DNA of 64,000 bases from NCBI GenBank assembly GCA_001939145.1, contig LSRX01000753.1:106143-170142 (forward strand). The letters are read 5' to 3'. The stretch comes from Symbiodinium microadriaticum. Taxonomy: Eukaryota > Sar > Dinophyceae > Suessiales > Symbiodiniaceae. Every line of letters starts with the position of its first letter. Within the stretch, counting starts at the first letter, position 1. The translations under genes were made by a program, and so were the position numbers. The notes below the pieces were generated by a model. It searched no databases. It saw nothing but the letters and a program-made list of their open reading frames with translations, and was not told the DNA's origin. This document shows, one piece after another, positions 44,083 through 54,846 of the stretch.

Positions 44083-44730
44083 TTGTTGTCAACCTGGAGT
44101 GCACATCATCCGCTGATGGCGCATGAAATGTCAAAGGCGTGGCGAGATGCAGAAACCAATGGCTGGTCGCTGCCTGAAAGCGCTGTCCTTTGCACGATTC
44201 CAGACTCCACCTCGGATGCCAGGGACTTCAGCCTAGAGAGCCCATCTGTCCGGTGGATCGTCGATCCACTCTTCTTGAAGGCTCGGAAGCCAAGGAAGGG
44301 AGAAAGATGGGCAAGGGAGTCTCGATCTTCTGCCATGGCAGGTGGCCGGACAGCTGCCAATCAGAGCAGCCCCCAGACGGGCCAACGGATCGGCTCAAGA
44401 GCCGCAACTGATGCATCCATGGCCATCCATGGCCCATTGCGTGATGTGTCGAGCAGATCCAGGCTTGGACCACGCCATCAGTCCTTTGCGCGATGTAATG
44501 TCTCAGGCCTGCATTCTCTGGCGCTGAATGCCTTGTACCAGCGAATGCTGCTAGAGGTATTGACTGATCCCGGCGTGAGCTCCGCGAATGCGGAAGGAAC
44601 CCTGGCACAGTCCCAAGAAGCGAAGGTCCCTCAGGACAGCACATTGCCCACGTATGCCTATATTCCATGTTGCGTTTGGGCTGCCTGTTGCTACATTGAA
44701 TCATGCTTGCCGATATCCTCTGAATGGTAA
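44083..44730 (+). CDS. Long open frame, unknown, doubtful
   Basis: 215 codons without a stop. It contains AHEMSKAWRDAETNGWSLPE and RWIVDPLFLKARKPRKGERW near the start, but the rest is Ser/Ala/Arg-rich without motifs. Part may be an exon; the whole frame is unlikely to be one protein. Confidence 0.2.
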   Translation: MLSTWSAHHPLMAHEMSKAWRDAETNGWSLPESAVLCTIPDSTSDARDFSLESPSVRWIVDPLFLKARKPRKGERWARESRSSAMAGGRTAANQSSPQTGQRIGSRAATDASMAIHGPLRDVSSRSRLGPRHQSFARCNVSGLHSLALNALYQRMLLEVLTDPGVSSANAEGTLAQSQEAKVPQDSTLPTYAYIPCCVWAACCYIESCLPISSEW

Positions 44731-44991
44731 CTATAATTGCTTGTGATGAGAGCCTGTCCTACGTTTAAGGAGAAGTGCAGCTCACACACTCTTGGCGCAC
44801 GTCTTCCTCAAGCATGACAGCTGTACGTATCGGTACGTCCTACCAATGTCCTGCGTGTACGGACTTCTCATTCAAGGCTGATATTCACAGAGCCGTGAGC
44901 ACTGCAACAGCTTGTAGCAGGTTATTTTCATGGTGGCGGCTATGTTTAGGAATTTGCTTTTGTTTTTGTTTCTCTATCTATATGTGTATAC

Positions 44992-45062
44992 TATATATAT
45001 ATATATATATATGGTACCCCCCCAAGATATATATATATATATATCTCTCTCTCTCTCTCTCT
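44992..45062. repeat. AT and CT microsatellites
   Basis: Two TA runs separated by a short GGTACCCCCCC phrase, followed by a CT run. Confidence 0.95.
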
Positions 45063-45122
45063 TTCTTTATTCCCCAAACAGCGAAGTATTGGGGTTCTCA
45101 ATTTATGCAAAGAAAGGGATAG

Positions 45123-45382
45123 TGTGACGCGCCTCACCGGGGACTAGCCGGATTTGTCTCCGGTCATAATCTCAATTTAACCTGTTGTCTCTACTCTTTC
45201 TGAGTGAGGGAGCCAGATGCTGTGACGCGCCTCGCCGGGGACTAGCCGGATTTGTCTCCCGTCATACTCTCAATTTAACCTGTTGTCTCTGCTTTGTCTG
45301 AGTCTGGGAGCCGGATGCTGTGACGCGCCTCGCCGGGGACTAGCCGGATTTGTTTCCCTTCATCCTAAACTGTTGTCTCCGT
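45123..45382. repeat. 98-bp tandem repeat, about 2.6 copies
   Basis: Units start at 45123, 45221 and 45319 with TGTGACGCGCCTC and run through a conserved block ending in AACCTGTTGTCTC. The first two units differ at only a few positions; the third is truncated. The conserved core contains CCGGGGACTAGCCGGA, which could form a small hairpin. No protein is conserved across units. Confidence 0.92.
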
Positions 45383-45694
45383 CCTGTACAACGTGTTGTC
45401 GCTTCGAGTTTGCTGTCTTGTTCGAAATTCACGCAACATCTTGATTGGTTTATTGCTGTTTGGGGTCTTCGCTGGTGTAATTTATATTTATACTTATATT
45501 TTTGGTTTTCGCCTGAATGGCTTCAAGCGCCGAGTCCGTCAGCCAGTCAGTCGGTCAATCGTCCGTCGATCCGCGAGCCCCCGAGTCAGTCGAGGCGTCG
45601 GTCGGCATGCGAGCATGCCGGTCTGTCTGTCAGTCGGTCAGTTGGTCCATGCGCCAAGCGCCGGGCAGTCAGTCGGTCAGTCGGTCCGCCAGTG

Positions 45695-46045
45695 TTTGAG
45701 ATATATGATGAACCGATATCGCCAACTGAGGGGGCGTGTTTAACATATGTGATGAACCGTTACCGCCAAACGAGGGAGCATGTTGAACATATATGAGGAG
45801 CCTGAATCGCCAAAAGAGGGGGGGCGTGTTCAAGATATATGATGAACCGGAATCACCACATAAAGCGGCGACGTGTTTAAGATATTATGTGGTGAACCGG
45901 TTTCGCCACATGAGAGCGCGTGTCTAAGACACATATGGTGAGCTGGCATCGCCAAATGAGGGGTATGTTCAGCATGCATGATGAACCGGAATCGCTAAAT
46001 GAGGGCGTGCGTCTGAGATATATGATGAACCGTTGTCGAACCGAA
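45695..46045. repeat. Degenerate tandem array of 41-49 bp units, about 8 copies
   Basis: Core phrases of the type GATGAACCGnnATCGCC start at about 45708, 45751, 45796, 45841, 45890, 45939, 45980 and 46024. Each is followed by an AAATGAGGG-like and a GCGTGTTTAAGATATA-like part. The unit is clear but units differ by substitutions and small indels. One frame gives MMNRYRQ-type peptides from single units, but indels break it between units, so this is not a coding array. Confidence 0.9.
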
Positions 46046-46061
46046 TCGCGTTTTCAAATTG

Positions 46062-46090
46062 AGGGGGGCTGCGCCCCCCCACCCCCCCGT
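46062..46090. repeat. G-run/C-run palindrome
   Basis: GGGGGGC, TGC and GCCCCCCC lie back to back and form a perfect short hairpin just after the tandem array, followed by a second C tract. Confidence 0.8.
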
Positions 46091-46576
46091 TTTCTTAAGC
46101 CCCGTGAACGTGCTTTAGTGAACGTCGTACCGTCAATAGCGCTGGTTCGCCACTTGCGATTTTAAGTCAAGCACATAGCTCGTATGAGGCCTTGCAAAGC
46201 CCGCCCTAGACGCCCAACTCTTCCACTCTTTTTGGACCGCGCAAAGTATCGTGCCATCAAGAACGTAAAGCCACAAAGCCAAGACGCTCAGAGCCTGAAC
46301 TGGCAGGGAAGGCAACCGGGTAGACTGGCGGGGCCGGCGGTCGGCCAGTCGGATTTACAGACTAACTGACCGATCGATAGCCGAAGACCAGTAGGCCGAA
46401 AACCATAAAGAATCACCAGCAAGACCTCGAATACAGTCTCAGTGGTCGCCATCCCTGTGACTCTTGCAAATTGTGTATACGGATCGACCCGAAACCCCAA
46501 AAGAATAGCCAGAAAAAAACCAGAAGAAAAAAAGCCAAAAAAAACTGGACCCGACATTCATGCTTGAATGCTTCTA

Positions 46577-46690
46577 TTCACAGCTGGCCGTTCTTCTCGG
46601 AAGCTTATACTCTTCATGCTAGTTCTCTGGCTGATACTCTTGCAGAAAACCCGCACCCTGCAATCGGAATGCTACAGACCTTGCCAGGCT
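46577..46690 (+). CDS. Coding-like exon, alpha-helical
   Basis: The frame reads WPFFSEAYTLHASSLADTLA, then NPHPAIGMLQTLPG. It looks like part of a helical repeat protein. It might belong with 42664-42925 across a long intron, or to another gene. Confidence 0.28.
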
Positions 46691-47342
46691 TTGTCCGAGT
46701 CCGAGTACCAAAAAATCGGAATGCGCTTCACATGCAAGCCCTATGCGTGTGCGTAGGTTGCAACAAGTGCCTGGTTCACTTCTCATGCCTCTTGCATGAT
46801 GCCCTTCGCATATGAAAGGCTTTTGTGGTATGATCTGGTGCTACAACAGACTTGCTGGAAAGACTCATCGAACACTGGTGAGTTTTCTATTCTATGTGGA
46901 GTCTAGCAAAGTCCAACATGATTCCCATGCTTGCGGCTGATGGGCTACTCACGCCAAACGCTTGTGGATTGATAGATGCCCGTTCACAAGCCTTTCGTGC
47001 GTGTGGGTTTTTTCTTTCTTCACGGTCGCTCACTTCGAGCTACCGGCGGCTCAGCACTCGTTGATTGTTGCAGGAGCCTGGAGGCAAAGTACACCCCAAG
47101 GTTCCACCTCAGCTGATTGCAGTAGCTAGAAACTAATTAGTGCTGCCAAGCATCTGTGGCGATGAGGTTCACGTCAAGCTGAGCATCGCGACCACGCAGC
47201 TGGTTCCTGGCCTTGGTTTGAAGCTGGCCCTCCGTAAGAGACTTCGGGCCTTCTTCGCCTTCAGCACCGCATTGAGGTTTTGTATCCTGCGTCTGGCCAC
47301 AAGGCGCTTGTCCGATCGACATCGAAAGCTGTCGAACCTCGC

Positions 47343-47490
47343 CTCAGCCTGCAGTGGAGTGCCAGCCTGAGGTCTCCTTGGAGTTGGATGGAATTCTAGC
47401 CCAGTATTCGGGCTATGAATCTCGCAACGACATCTCGGGCGAGGTCAGCCTAGTTTGCAGATGCATGCGCAGTGCATCTGCAGTGAAGTG
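47343..47490 (+). CDS. Coding-like exon, unknown
   Basis: The frame contains PQPAVECQPEVSLELDGILA and QYSGYESRNDISGEVSLVCR. Acidic/hydrophobic alternation is protein-like. No family is recognised. Confidence 0.27.
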
Positions 47491-47499
47491 AGATTGCTG

Positions 47500-49540
47500 T
47501 AGATCGCAGGTCGCGCTTTGCCACCTCTCCTGTGATAGTACGGTGCTGGTTTCCTTCACCCGCGGTGCGTCGCTTCAGGCCGGCCACTCATTGTCAAATT
47601 GCCTTCTTATCGCAGTGTTGAATGGCATCGTGCTGCACGGACATCATTTAGTGACACTCCATGTGACGACATCGAAAGATATTTCGATGCTTCTTTGCAA
47701 GGTCAGAAGTGCAGATCATCATGTAAACGTTCGCGGAGGCAGCACTTTGATTGCTGTACGGCCCGGAGCTGAGAGTACAGGCACCTCTCGTTTTTGTTGA
47801 TGTTGTCCGGGACTTGTTTTCTTGTTTGCAGCCTCAAGGTGGCACGAGCATCCCATCCGCGAGGCAGCTCGAAGTACGAGCTAGCAGTGCCGCTGGAGAG
47901 CTGTCGCAAGGTCCTGGGAGCCTTCTACGAGGTCACGGAAGCTACCGCGGGCAATCGCAGCAGGCATCCTCTACGGAGCTGATCAGGCTTGGGAGGCTCT
48001 GGCCGCTGGACACGAGCACGTGCAGGAGCCGGCAACTGTCGCAAATTGTCGAATTTTGCGGCAGGGCAGCAGCAGATCCGATGAAGTCCTTGCTGACAGG
48101 GGATTCTTCCGGTTGGAGACAGCGCTGGGATGTTTGCCAAGCCTTTGCCTGAACTTCGTTGGGCCGGTTCCGCAGTGGACCGGTGTTCTCATACAACGAT
48201 AGCGCAGCGCAGCTTCTCGCCGATGTCCCAGCTTAGTTTGTTATGTCTTTTGAGGCTTTGGGGCGCCTATGTGGTCCATCCAATACAGGCAGCGTGTGGT
48301 TGCACTACTGTTGCATGTACAGTTGTTAACACTTGACACTGCCGGCCGCATGAGAAGCAGCACAGGCGCGGGTGAAGCAGAAGGCTGCTCAGCGGCTTGC
48401 TGAGCTAGTTCCAGGAGTGGAGCAAGGCGCGCGACATGCTCCGATGGATTTCTGTCCTGAAGTTCTACAACACCTTCTAGTCGAGAGTCCAGGTGCAGAG
48501 CCGGACGCGGGTCACTGCCTCATGAAGGTTGCTTGTTTCAATATTCTGACGATGACTGTCGTCCCTGGCAAGGTCTGGCAGCGCAGCAGGCAAACATCAG
48601 ACACCACCGGTCCATGCCCCATATCTTTGAATCCGGAAGCTGGCAGGACACCGAACAGGAAAGCCACAAGAGCAATGAGGCAAGTCTTGGTGCCACCTGC
48701 ACTTGCACTTGCACTTGCCAAGTTGGCCTGAGACAAGGACGCGGAATGCCTCCAACCTCGGGGTTCCTGCTCTGTGGAGGCCCAGCATGTGCCGGAATTC
48801 CTGTACTGATGGCCGTGTTGCCGGCGTTTCCCCGTTGCCGACATGTGTGCAAGCAGTCCGTCAATGTGGTGCTGCAGCATGTCAGCATCCACGTGCTGCA
48901 GCTAGAGCAACCCCAAAACCTGAGCATCCTCAGCTCTCCTGAGACTGTGGTTAGCGAGCTTTGTTGTCTTTGGGTCCGCAAACTTTTGCGACTCGTGCAG
49001 GTGGTCCTGTTCTACGAAGGTTTAGATATCGCCGCTTCCTTAGTTCAGTCTGGATCGGTTTGCAAAGCATCCGGCCTGCATTTCAGAGGTCTTCCCCGGG
49101 AGCGAACACCGCGAAGGTCCTACCGATGGACCACCTGTGGTGCAGGTGGCATGGCTGAGCTTAGCAGGCTTGTGGAGCAGGCTCAGCTCCAGAATTTCCT
49201 GGCTTCATTGTGAAACGATGTGATGTTTGCTTCTTCGTGAAAGCTTCGATTCTATCTGCTGATATCTGCTGTTTGCAGACGACCAGAATCACTCACTCCC
49301 ACTCGCTGGCGTTTGAATAGTACCTGCCTTTTCTTTTGAGACAAAGCCAGCATACAACAACGAAGCGACGAAGGTTGCTGCACATCGGCAAGTTTCCGTC
49401 GCTCGAAGCTCCCGACTCCCGCAATGTCTGTTGCCGTGGTTTGTTGGGCGAAGCGTTGGAAGCATCTCCACCTCTATCTGCGAATCATGACACTGTAGCC
49501 GCTAAGCGTTTCGGATGAGACCATGATCGCAAAGTCTGAG
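47500..49540. other. Unassigned stretch with scattered open frames
   Basis: A 226-codon plus frame at 48533-49213 includes a helical part (LSILSSPETVVSELCCLWVR) near 48920-48980 that may be an exon. The rest is compositionally random. The CACTTG phrase repeats four times at 48700-48718. Confidence 0.3.
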
Positions 49541-49547
49541 GTTGGTG

Positions 49548-50234
49548 TCAATGGCGCCGAATGTTCGTTTCGAGCATTTCAATCCGGAGACGCTTCTGCT
49601 GCCGCACGGCTCCCAGTTTTGCCTCTCGAACTCCAGAGAGGTGCGTAGAATTCATTGGAGGTGTCGCTGGTGGCCGTGACCCTCGAACTAGCCCGGATCT
49701 CTTTCGGGATGTTGGTGTAGCACGAAGCGCGAGAAAGCCCGAGCAGAGGACGGCCGGAGGCTGCTGATGCCGCGACGGGGGGAGAAGCTTCTGAAGGCCA
49801 TCAGACTTCACAAAAGCTGGGGCCTGTTGTGAGGACTCTTGTGTTGCTTTGGCATGTGTCTCACGAAAGCTGCTGGCTTTTTTCAGGAGCTTGCAATAGG
49901 TGTCTTTGTAAATTGACTCTCTTCTCGCACTGCCTTCGCTTCCCCCTAGCCTTCTTGGCCCCCTTCTCAAGACTTGGTCTTTGTAGGTCGGTTGGAAAGG
50001 GGTTGCTGCTTCTAATTTCTCTCTGACGTGCTGCCTGGGAGACATAAACTGCACTTTATATACACTTTGCGTAGGTGAACATCCTCCACCGATCTCGTGT
50101 TGAACCGGCCCTGTCATGGACGGCATCGTGGGTTGCGGCCTTGGCTTGTGACGTGTGCTTGTCCCGTCTGTACTTGCATCATCGTACGCGGCTTGTGCTT
50201 GTGGCCAACGGAGCCTGCCCACTCTTCTTTGCAC
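49548..50234 (-). CDS. Hypothetical protein with spaced Tyr-Lys motifs
   Basis: A 228-codon minus-strand frame. The first 40 residues are irregular and may be intron read-through; a likelier start is the internal Met before TGPVQHEIGGGC. The middle carries SVYKVQF, PTYKDQV and SIYKDTY at roughly 30-residue spacing, each followed by a basic stretch, and the C-terminus is basic (KRLRIEMLETNIRR). Regularly spaced Tyr/Lys motifs of this kind are seen in some axonemal or microtubule-associated proteins, but I cannot assign a family. It is the only convincing non-transposon gene candidate on the minus strand and is divergent from NOM1, about 390 bases apart. Confidence 0.45.
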   Translation of the reverse strand: MQRRVGRLRWPQAQAAYDDASTDGTSTRHKPRPQPTMPSMTGPVQHEIGGGCSPTQSVYKVQFMSPRQHVREKLEAATPFQPTYKDQVLRRGPRRLGGSEGSARRESIYKDTYCKLLKKASSFRETHAKATQESSQQAPAFVKSDGLQKLLPPSRHQQPPAVLCSGFLALRATPTSRKRSGLVRGSRPPATPPMNSTHLSGVREAKLGAVRQQKRLRIEMLETNIRRH

Positions 50235-50621
50235 AGAAACTCGCCATGAAACATTTACACACTACACCTTACGCAAATACGAACCAATACGCCGTCATTC
50301 GATTGGGGCTTCCCGGTTCAAAGCCTGTTGGCCGGCCCCTCTAATTACCCCCAAGCTTCCACAATGTTCTGGGCACCGCATTCGCAACAGCAGCACTTTG
50401 ATATGGTAGCTTTGCTGCTCAGAATGCAGTTTCCGGTACGACATGGCATCTGTAGTGCCCAAGGTGGCTTTTAGCACCGAAGTTGTCCGGCATGCAACCT
50501 TTCTAAGCAGCTTCGTCGTAAATCTGCGGGATAGGCTTGCCCCTCCTCGTGGTTTGAGCATCCTGTGGGCCATGGTTGTCGTTTCACGAAGCAGCTGCTG
50601 CACACATGGCACTCGCAGATA

Positions 50622-52892
50622 ATGCCCAAGCTGAGTGTACAAAAGGAGCTCCGGAGCTTCGTTGGACAAGTCTTGCGAGAGGGTGGAGAGGATCATCTGC
50701 TGCATCGGAAAGGAAAGGGCGGGAAAGGCAAAGGAAAGGGCAAGGGCAAGGGCGGCAAGAGCAAAGGCAAAGGCAAGGACAAAGGCAAGCTAGCTCGAAG
50801 CGGCAAAGGCAAGGCCAAGAGCGAGCAATCAGGCAATGCCCCGGTTCCGCTGCACGGGCCTCGTGCATCCAGGCGGGTGCAGCGTCGGCAGCAGCGCAAG
50901 GACAAGAAGGCGCGCCGCGCGCACTTCTTCGGTGGCCATCGACATGCCGAGGCTCCCGAGGAAGAGCAGAACGTGCGGCCTGATGCCCCGAAGGCAAAGA
51001 AGGCCCAAACAGGCAAAGCAATGAAAGCAAGCAGCAAGAGGATGCGACACATGGACGACGACGATGAAATCACATCCGAAGAATGTCAAAATGCAGAAGG
51101 TGAGGAGGGCAAGGACGGTGCAGGTACGGAGATGGCAGATGCAGATGAAGGCTCCGCTCCTGAGAACATGGAATCAGAGATGGAAGAAGATGATGCTGAA
51201 GTTGGTAGCAGTGACGGCAGCGAGCAGGGTGAGAATTCCACCCCTGGAGAGCATGAACAAGGCCGGTACATCCCTCCACATCTGCGTGGCAAACAGCGGC
51301 AAGACACCGTGCAACTGCAGCACCTGCGCCAGCTGAGAGGTATTTTGAATCGCGTCTCTGAGGGAAACTTGGATCCAAGTTGTAATGAACTGGTGCAGCT
51401 GCTGAGCAAGCTGGTGCCGTCGGTGGGCTCTGCTACAGCTGCTCATGAATTTGCAGAAGCGTTGTTGCAGGCAGCAGTAGGTGATCCGAATATTTCCGTC
51501 CTTGTCTTGGGCTGCTTTGCGGCATTGGTGGCTGCCTGCCATGTGCTTCTGGGGCCAGCATTTGGGGCCGCAGCTCTCTTGAAGAGCGCGAAGACACTCA
51601 AGGATCGAATGGCAGCTGCGGAGGAGAACAGAGGGGAAAAGGAAAATGAGGACAACGAGGAGGAGCTACACAATCCGGACGCTCGCGTTGCCAAGAACAG
51701 CATAATTTTCAACATGCTGCTTTTCAGCTTCGGAGTTCTGCCAGGGAGCGTTGTTTTCGACATCGTGCGATTCGTGTTTGCTAGATCCGCCTCGGAACTC
51801 TCCATTGACCTATCTCTTGCGATACTACGTTATGGCGGCCGGAAACTACGATCCGATTGTCCGGACGACTTCCGCGCTGTGCTCAACTTCGTTACAGCAG
51901 AAGCGAGCAATTCTAGAGACAAGTCTGATGATGGCTCTGAGATAAAGTCACGCCTGGACTACTTGTTGCGAGAGCTGGCCGATCTCAAGAACAATAAAGT
52001 TTCCTTTGCTGTGATGGATCGTTTCAAGCAAACCCAGGGATGGCTGCAAACCGCACCTTTGTTGGCAGGCAAGAAAGTGGAGGAGCATGCTCTGGCAGTG
52101 CCTTTCCAGCTGATGCAAGACGAAGCTCCTCCTAATTGGCCGTTGCAGGGGGGTGCCTCCACCATCTTGGCCAAATCCAAAAGGGGCACTCTTGCCGACC
52201 CACTGAGGGATGCTGCCGTCGCACAACGCCTGACATCCGAGTTGCGCCAGAGTCTTTTTGTAGCCCTCATGGGGGCCGAGGATTTTCAGGATGCAGCGGA
52301 GCGATTGTCTGTGGCAGCATCGGCTGCTAAGGCTGGCTGCGTCGAATGCTGCATCGTCCTTTTTCACTGTGCCATTCGCGAGAAGGCACCGAATGCCTTT
52401 TATGCTCATGTTGCACATGCTCTTTGTGGTCTTCCGGCCCCTGCAGGCAAGAGGTTCTCACACGGTATGAAAAGAGCAGCGGTGCAACACATACAGCAAG
52501 CGCACACCTATGGAGTGCGAGCTGCAGTTTGCTTGGCCGAGTTATGTGCTGCAATGATGGCCTCCAACAGCGTGATGCTACCAGTTTCGATCATTCGCTT
52601 CATGCGGTTTGGTGGCGACACCGGGGACGGTGGTGGCAGCCAGGGACTGCGAGGCATCTTGGGCCTGGTCTTACGACACATGGTGGAATCACTCCTCCAG
52701 CAGGTTCCGGAATCACAAATCTCCCAACTCTTTGCGCCTCTCCGAAAGTATGAGGATGTTCGAGAAGGAATGCTCTTGATTCTGGACGGTCATGTTCGGC
52801 CGAGGCTGCCTTCCGCGGCCAAGAATCCAATTCTTTGGGACAAGTTCCGAGCAGCGCGCAAGGAAGTTGTCACGAGATCAGCGATGGATTGA
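50622..52892 (+). CDS. NOM1: Nucleolar MIF4G/MA3-domain protein, NOM1/SGD1 family, intronless
   Basis: The reading frame is uninterrupted for 756 residues. The ATG at 50622 is preferred over the in-frame ATG at 50565, because CGCAG directly before it could be a trans-splice acceptor. After PKLSVQKEL comes a Lys/Gly-rich run (about residues 30-70), a basic stretch and a long acidic region. Then RYIPPHLR follows at about 215-222, the signature that precedes the MIF4G domain in NOM1/Sgd1. MIF4G (about 230-470) starts LRGILNRVSEGNLD, and MA3 (about 537-650) reads LRQSLFVALMGAEDFQDAAERL in part. NOM1/Sgd1 is a nucleolar protein needed for small ribosomal subunit maturation and binds the DEAD-box helicase eIF4AIII/Fal1. 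The lack of introns contrasts with its neighbours and suggests retroposition of a processed mRNA. Confidence 0.9.
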   Translation: MPKLSVQKELRSFVGQVLREGGEDHLLHRKGKGGKGKGKGKGKGGKSKGKGKDKGKLARSGKGKAKSEQSGNAPVPLHGPRASRRVQRRQQRKDKKARRAHFFGGHRHAEAPEEEQNVRPDAPKAKKAQTGKAMKASSKRMRHMDDDDEITSEECQNAEGEEGKDGAGTEMADADEGSAPENMESEMEEDDAEVGSSDGSEQGENSTPGEHEQGRYIPPHLRGKQRQDTVQLQHLRQLRGILNRVSEGNLDPSCNELVQLLSKLVPSVGSATAAHEFAEALLQAAVGDPNISVLVLGCFAALVAACHVLLGPAFGAAALLKSAKTLKDRMAAAEENRGEKENEDNEEELHNPDARVAKNSIIFNMLLFSFGVLPGSVVFDIVRFVFARSASELSIDLSLAILRYGGRKLRSDCPDDFRAVLNFVTAEASNSRDKSDDGSEIKSRLDYLLRELADLKNNKVSFAVMDRFKQTQGWLQTAPLLAGKKVEEHALAVPFQLMQDEAPPNWPLQGGASTILAKSKRGTLADPLRDAAVAQRLTSELRQSLFVALMGAEDFQDAAERLSVAASAAKAGCVECCIVLFHCAIREKAPNAFYAHVAHALCGLPAPAGKRFSHGMKRAAVQHIQQAHTYGVRAAVCLAELCAAMMASNSVMLPVSIIRFMRFGGDTGDGGGSQGLRGILGLVLRHMVESLLQQVPESQISQLFAPLRKYEDVREGMLLILDGHVRPRLPSAAKNPILWDKFRAARKEVVTRSAMD

Positions 52893-52899
52893 GCCCGAG

Positions 52900-54620
52900 C
52901 CAAAGCAAGCTCCAACCAGCAGACCCCCGCACATGGGCGGACAGTGAACTTCATGGAAGTTTGCGGTGTAAGACTGTGGCGTGTGGAGCTCTCATGCAGC
53001 ATTCTGCCTTGCAGGTCTTTTTGTGGGCTTCATATTCTGTGCTGAGGCCCAGATCTGCATTCTCTTCAGGACCGCCAGCCAGCACGGGCACGTTGGGTGT
53101 GGGAATGGTGTGGTGGGAGCTGCGCAGATCGATCGTGCACGAGGCAAAGGGATTACGACATGCTCGTGGCGTTCGTGAGCAAATCCATCAAGGATGCCAT
53201 GCCGTCCGGGGACCTAGTTCGCCGATGCAGCCTTCTCCGAGCCACTCAGTCTGCGGCCGAAGGTCAAGAAGATGGCCCGAGGCCGTCTCTGTGGCACTGC
53301 AGAAGGACGTGAAGTCCAAGTGAGTGTTGCACCAGGCACTTCCTGGAGAAAGTGGCGGCCAGGTCTGCAGCGATAGCTCCATGAGACTTTGGGTTTACCC
53401 ACATTATGAGCCACTTGTTCGACTTCAGGTGGAAAAGCCCGATGCGACGAAAAGGAACGAGGCTTGGTCTGCACTTCGATGCTCATGTTTACATGCGCAA
53501 GAGATCACGATGCAGAGGTCAGTTCAAGAGTTCCTGGGTTGTCGTTTCTCACAGGTTGAGCAGCCTGGAGCATGCAGCTTAGCCGGGCTGAGTGGCCTGA
53601 AGATGGATGCTGACCCGGAACCTGTACTGGCAATTCGGATTCCTGAGGCACGTTTTCAGCTGGACATCGGAGCACCAATGGTATTTCTGCAGCGCGCCAA
53701 GCTCGTGCAGAGCTCCTGTACTTCTTGCACCTGCGACTAAGACAGAGCCTGTTCCGTCCTTCTGTGCTCTTGTGTTATGCCGCAGCATTCATATCACAAT
53801 GCCGCAAGAATGGCGCATGGTACAGTGCAAAGACGGAAAAGCGAACCGGTTGAGTTTGCCGCACTGAGCACAGGACATGTGAGAAATTCCGATTCTGACT
53901 CATGGCATGTCTCTATGGCAATGGCGCAGAGCGAGTTGAACTCTGGTATCTGCGAGCGCCCGCAGCCCTGCGGACCGGGGGCCCTCGTCCTCGACGCTCC
54001 GCGTTGCGCAAGGGCTCACCGAGCCAACACGGGTGGCTGGAAGTGGCTGCCAACAGGGCTTGGCCGGCCTGGCTCGCAACCGGCTTCGCTTCGAGCTTCC
54101 TTTCTCGGCGTCCTTTCCGGAGGCAAAGTCTTGTTTGCGCTGCAGCACTGCATGGCGCTGTGACGGTGTGCGCTGTTCAGCACGTCAGGTTTCTAAGGTC
54201 AGCGACGCTTCTCAAGGGGCTTGAGGAGAGCCAGGCTTAGCTACAGCATACTGCACAACACATGCAATACACCCTGACGAGCAGGGCGCTTAGCTCTTTC
54301 GAGACGGCATGCTGAGGATTACCGAGTCCGAGATTTGCTACGAGAACGGCCACAGATACAAGATTTTCTTCGACCAAGTCTTGGGGTCCGGAGCGCAGGC
54401 AGCCTGTGGCCCTAAACTGTACTGTGCACATGGTGAGAGAAGCAGTAGCAGTTCGATTCCCAGATGATGAAGGCCACAGACCCAGCATTCGTCAAAACAC
54501 AATTCAAGTCGACGGGCTAGCATTGCCAAGAAAAAAACGGAATGCAGACCACGTGTGGGAAAGTAGAAAGTAGTAAGCAGAATTGTCGAGTTGGTTGCGA
54601 CTGGGCCTGTCGGAAGCGGT
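52900..54620. other. Unassigned stretch downstream of NOM1
   Basis: A segment at about 53155-53240 reads YDMLVAFVSKSIKDAMPSGD and looks coding-like, but has no recognised family. Other frames up to 54240 show no motifs. No polyadenylation signal could be identified with confidence. Confidence 0.3.
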
Positions 54621-54632
54621 CGTGCAGCAAAC

Positions 54633-54828
54633 AGCTTGAGGACGTGTCAAGAGGAATAGTTCATGCAGATTGGACCCTGCCTCATACTGTACTTTTGTTG
54701 CCCTTAGCATTGCATTACGCGGCTCACGTGGGCTCAAGTCTTTTACGACAAAAATGAGTCACCCAGGTTGACTGAACGGTGTCTAGCTGTAGCTGCTGGT
54801 AGCTGTGATACCTGAAACTTCAGGTTGT
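54633..54828 (+). repeat. Left terminal-repeat-like copy (LTR candidate)
   Basis: The stretch from about 54683 to 54824 is clearly similar to 59867-60008 in the same orientation, with very similar phrases such as CTTACTGTACTT, GTTGCCCTTAGCATTG, GGGCTCAAGTC, TACGACAAAAA and GCTGGTAGCTGTGATACCTG. By eye identity is around 80 percent. Weaker similarity may extend back to about 54633. It lies directly before a copia-type gag region, as a 5' LTR would. Confidence 0.6.
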
Positions 54829-54846
54829 CAGCCGTAGGTAGATCTG

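Noticed and set aside
45695-46045. CRISPR-like array
   Set aside because: Units vary in length and sequence, there are no unique spacers with identical repeats, and the genome is eukaryotic. It is a decayed tandem repeat.
50584-51378. Several overlapping frames of 80-148 codons on both strands within NOM1
   Set aside because: They are shadows of the strongly biased NOM1 coding sequence and contain no motif of their own.
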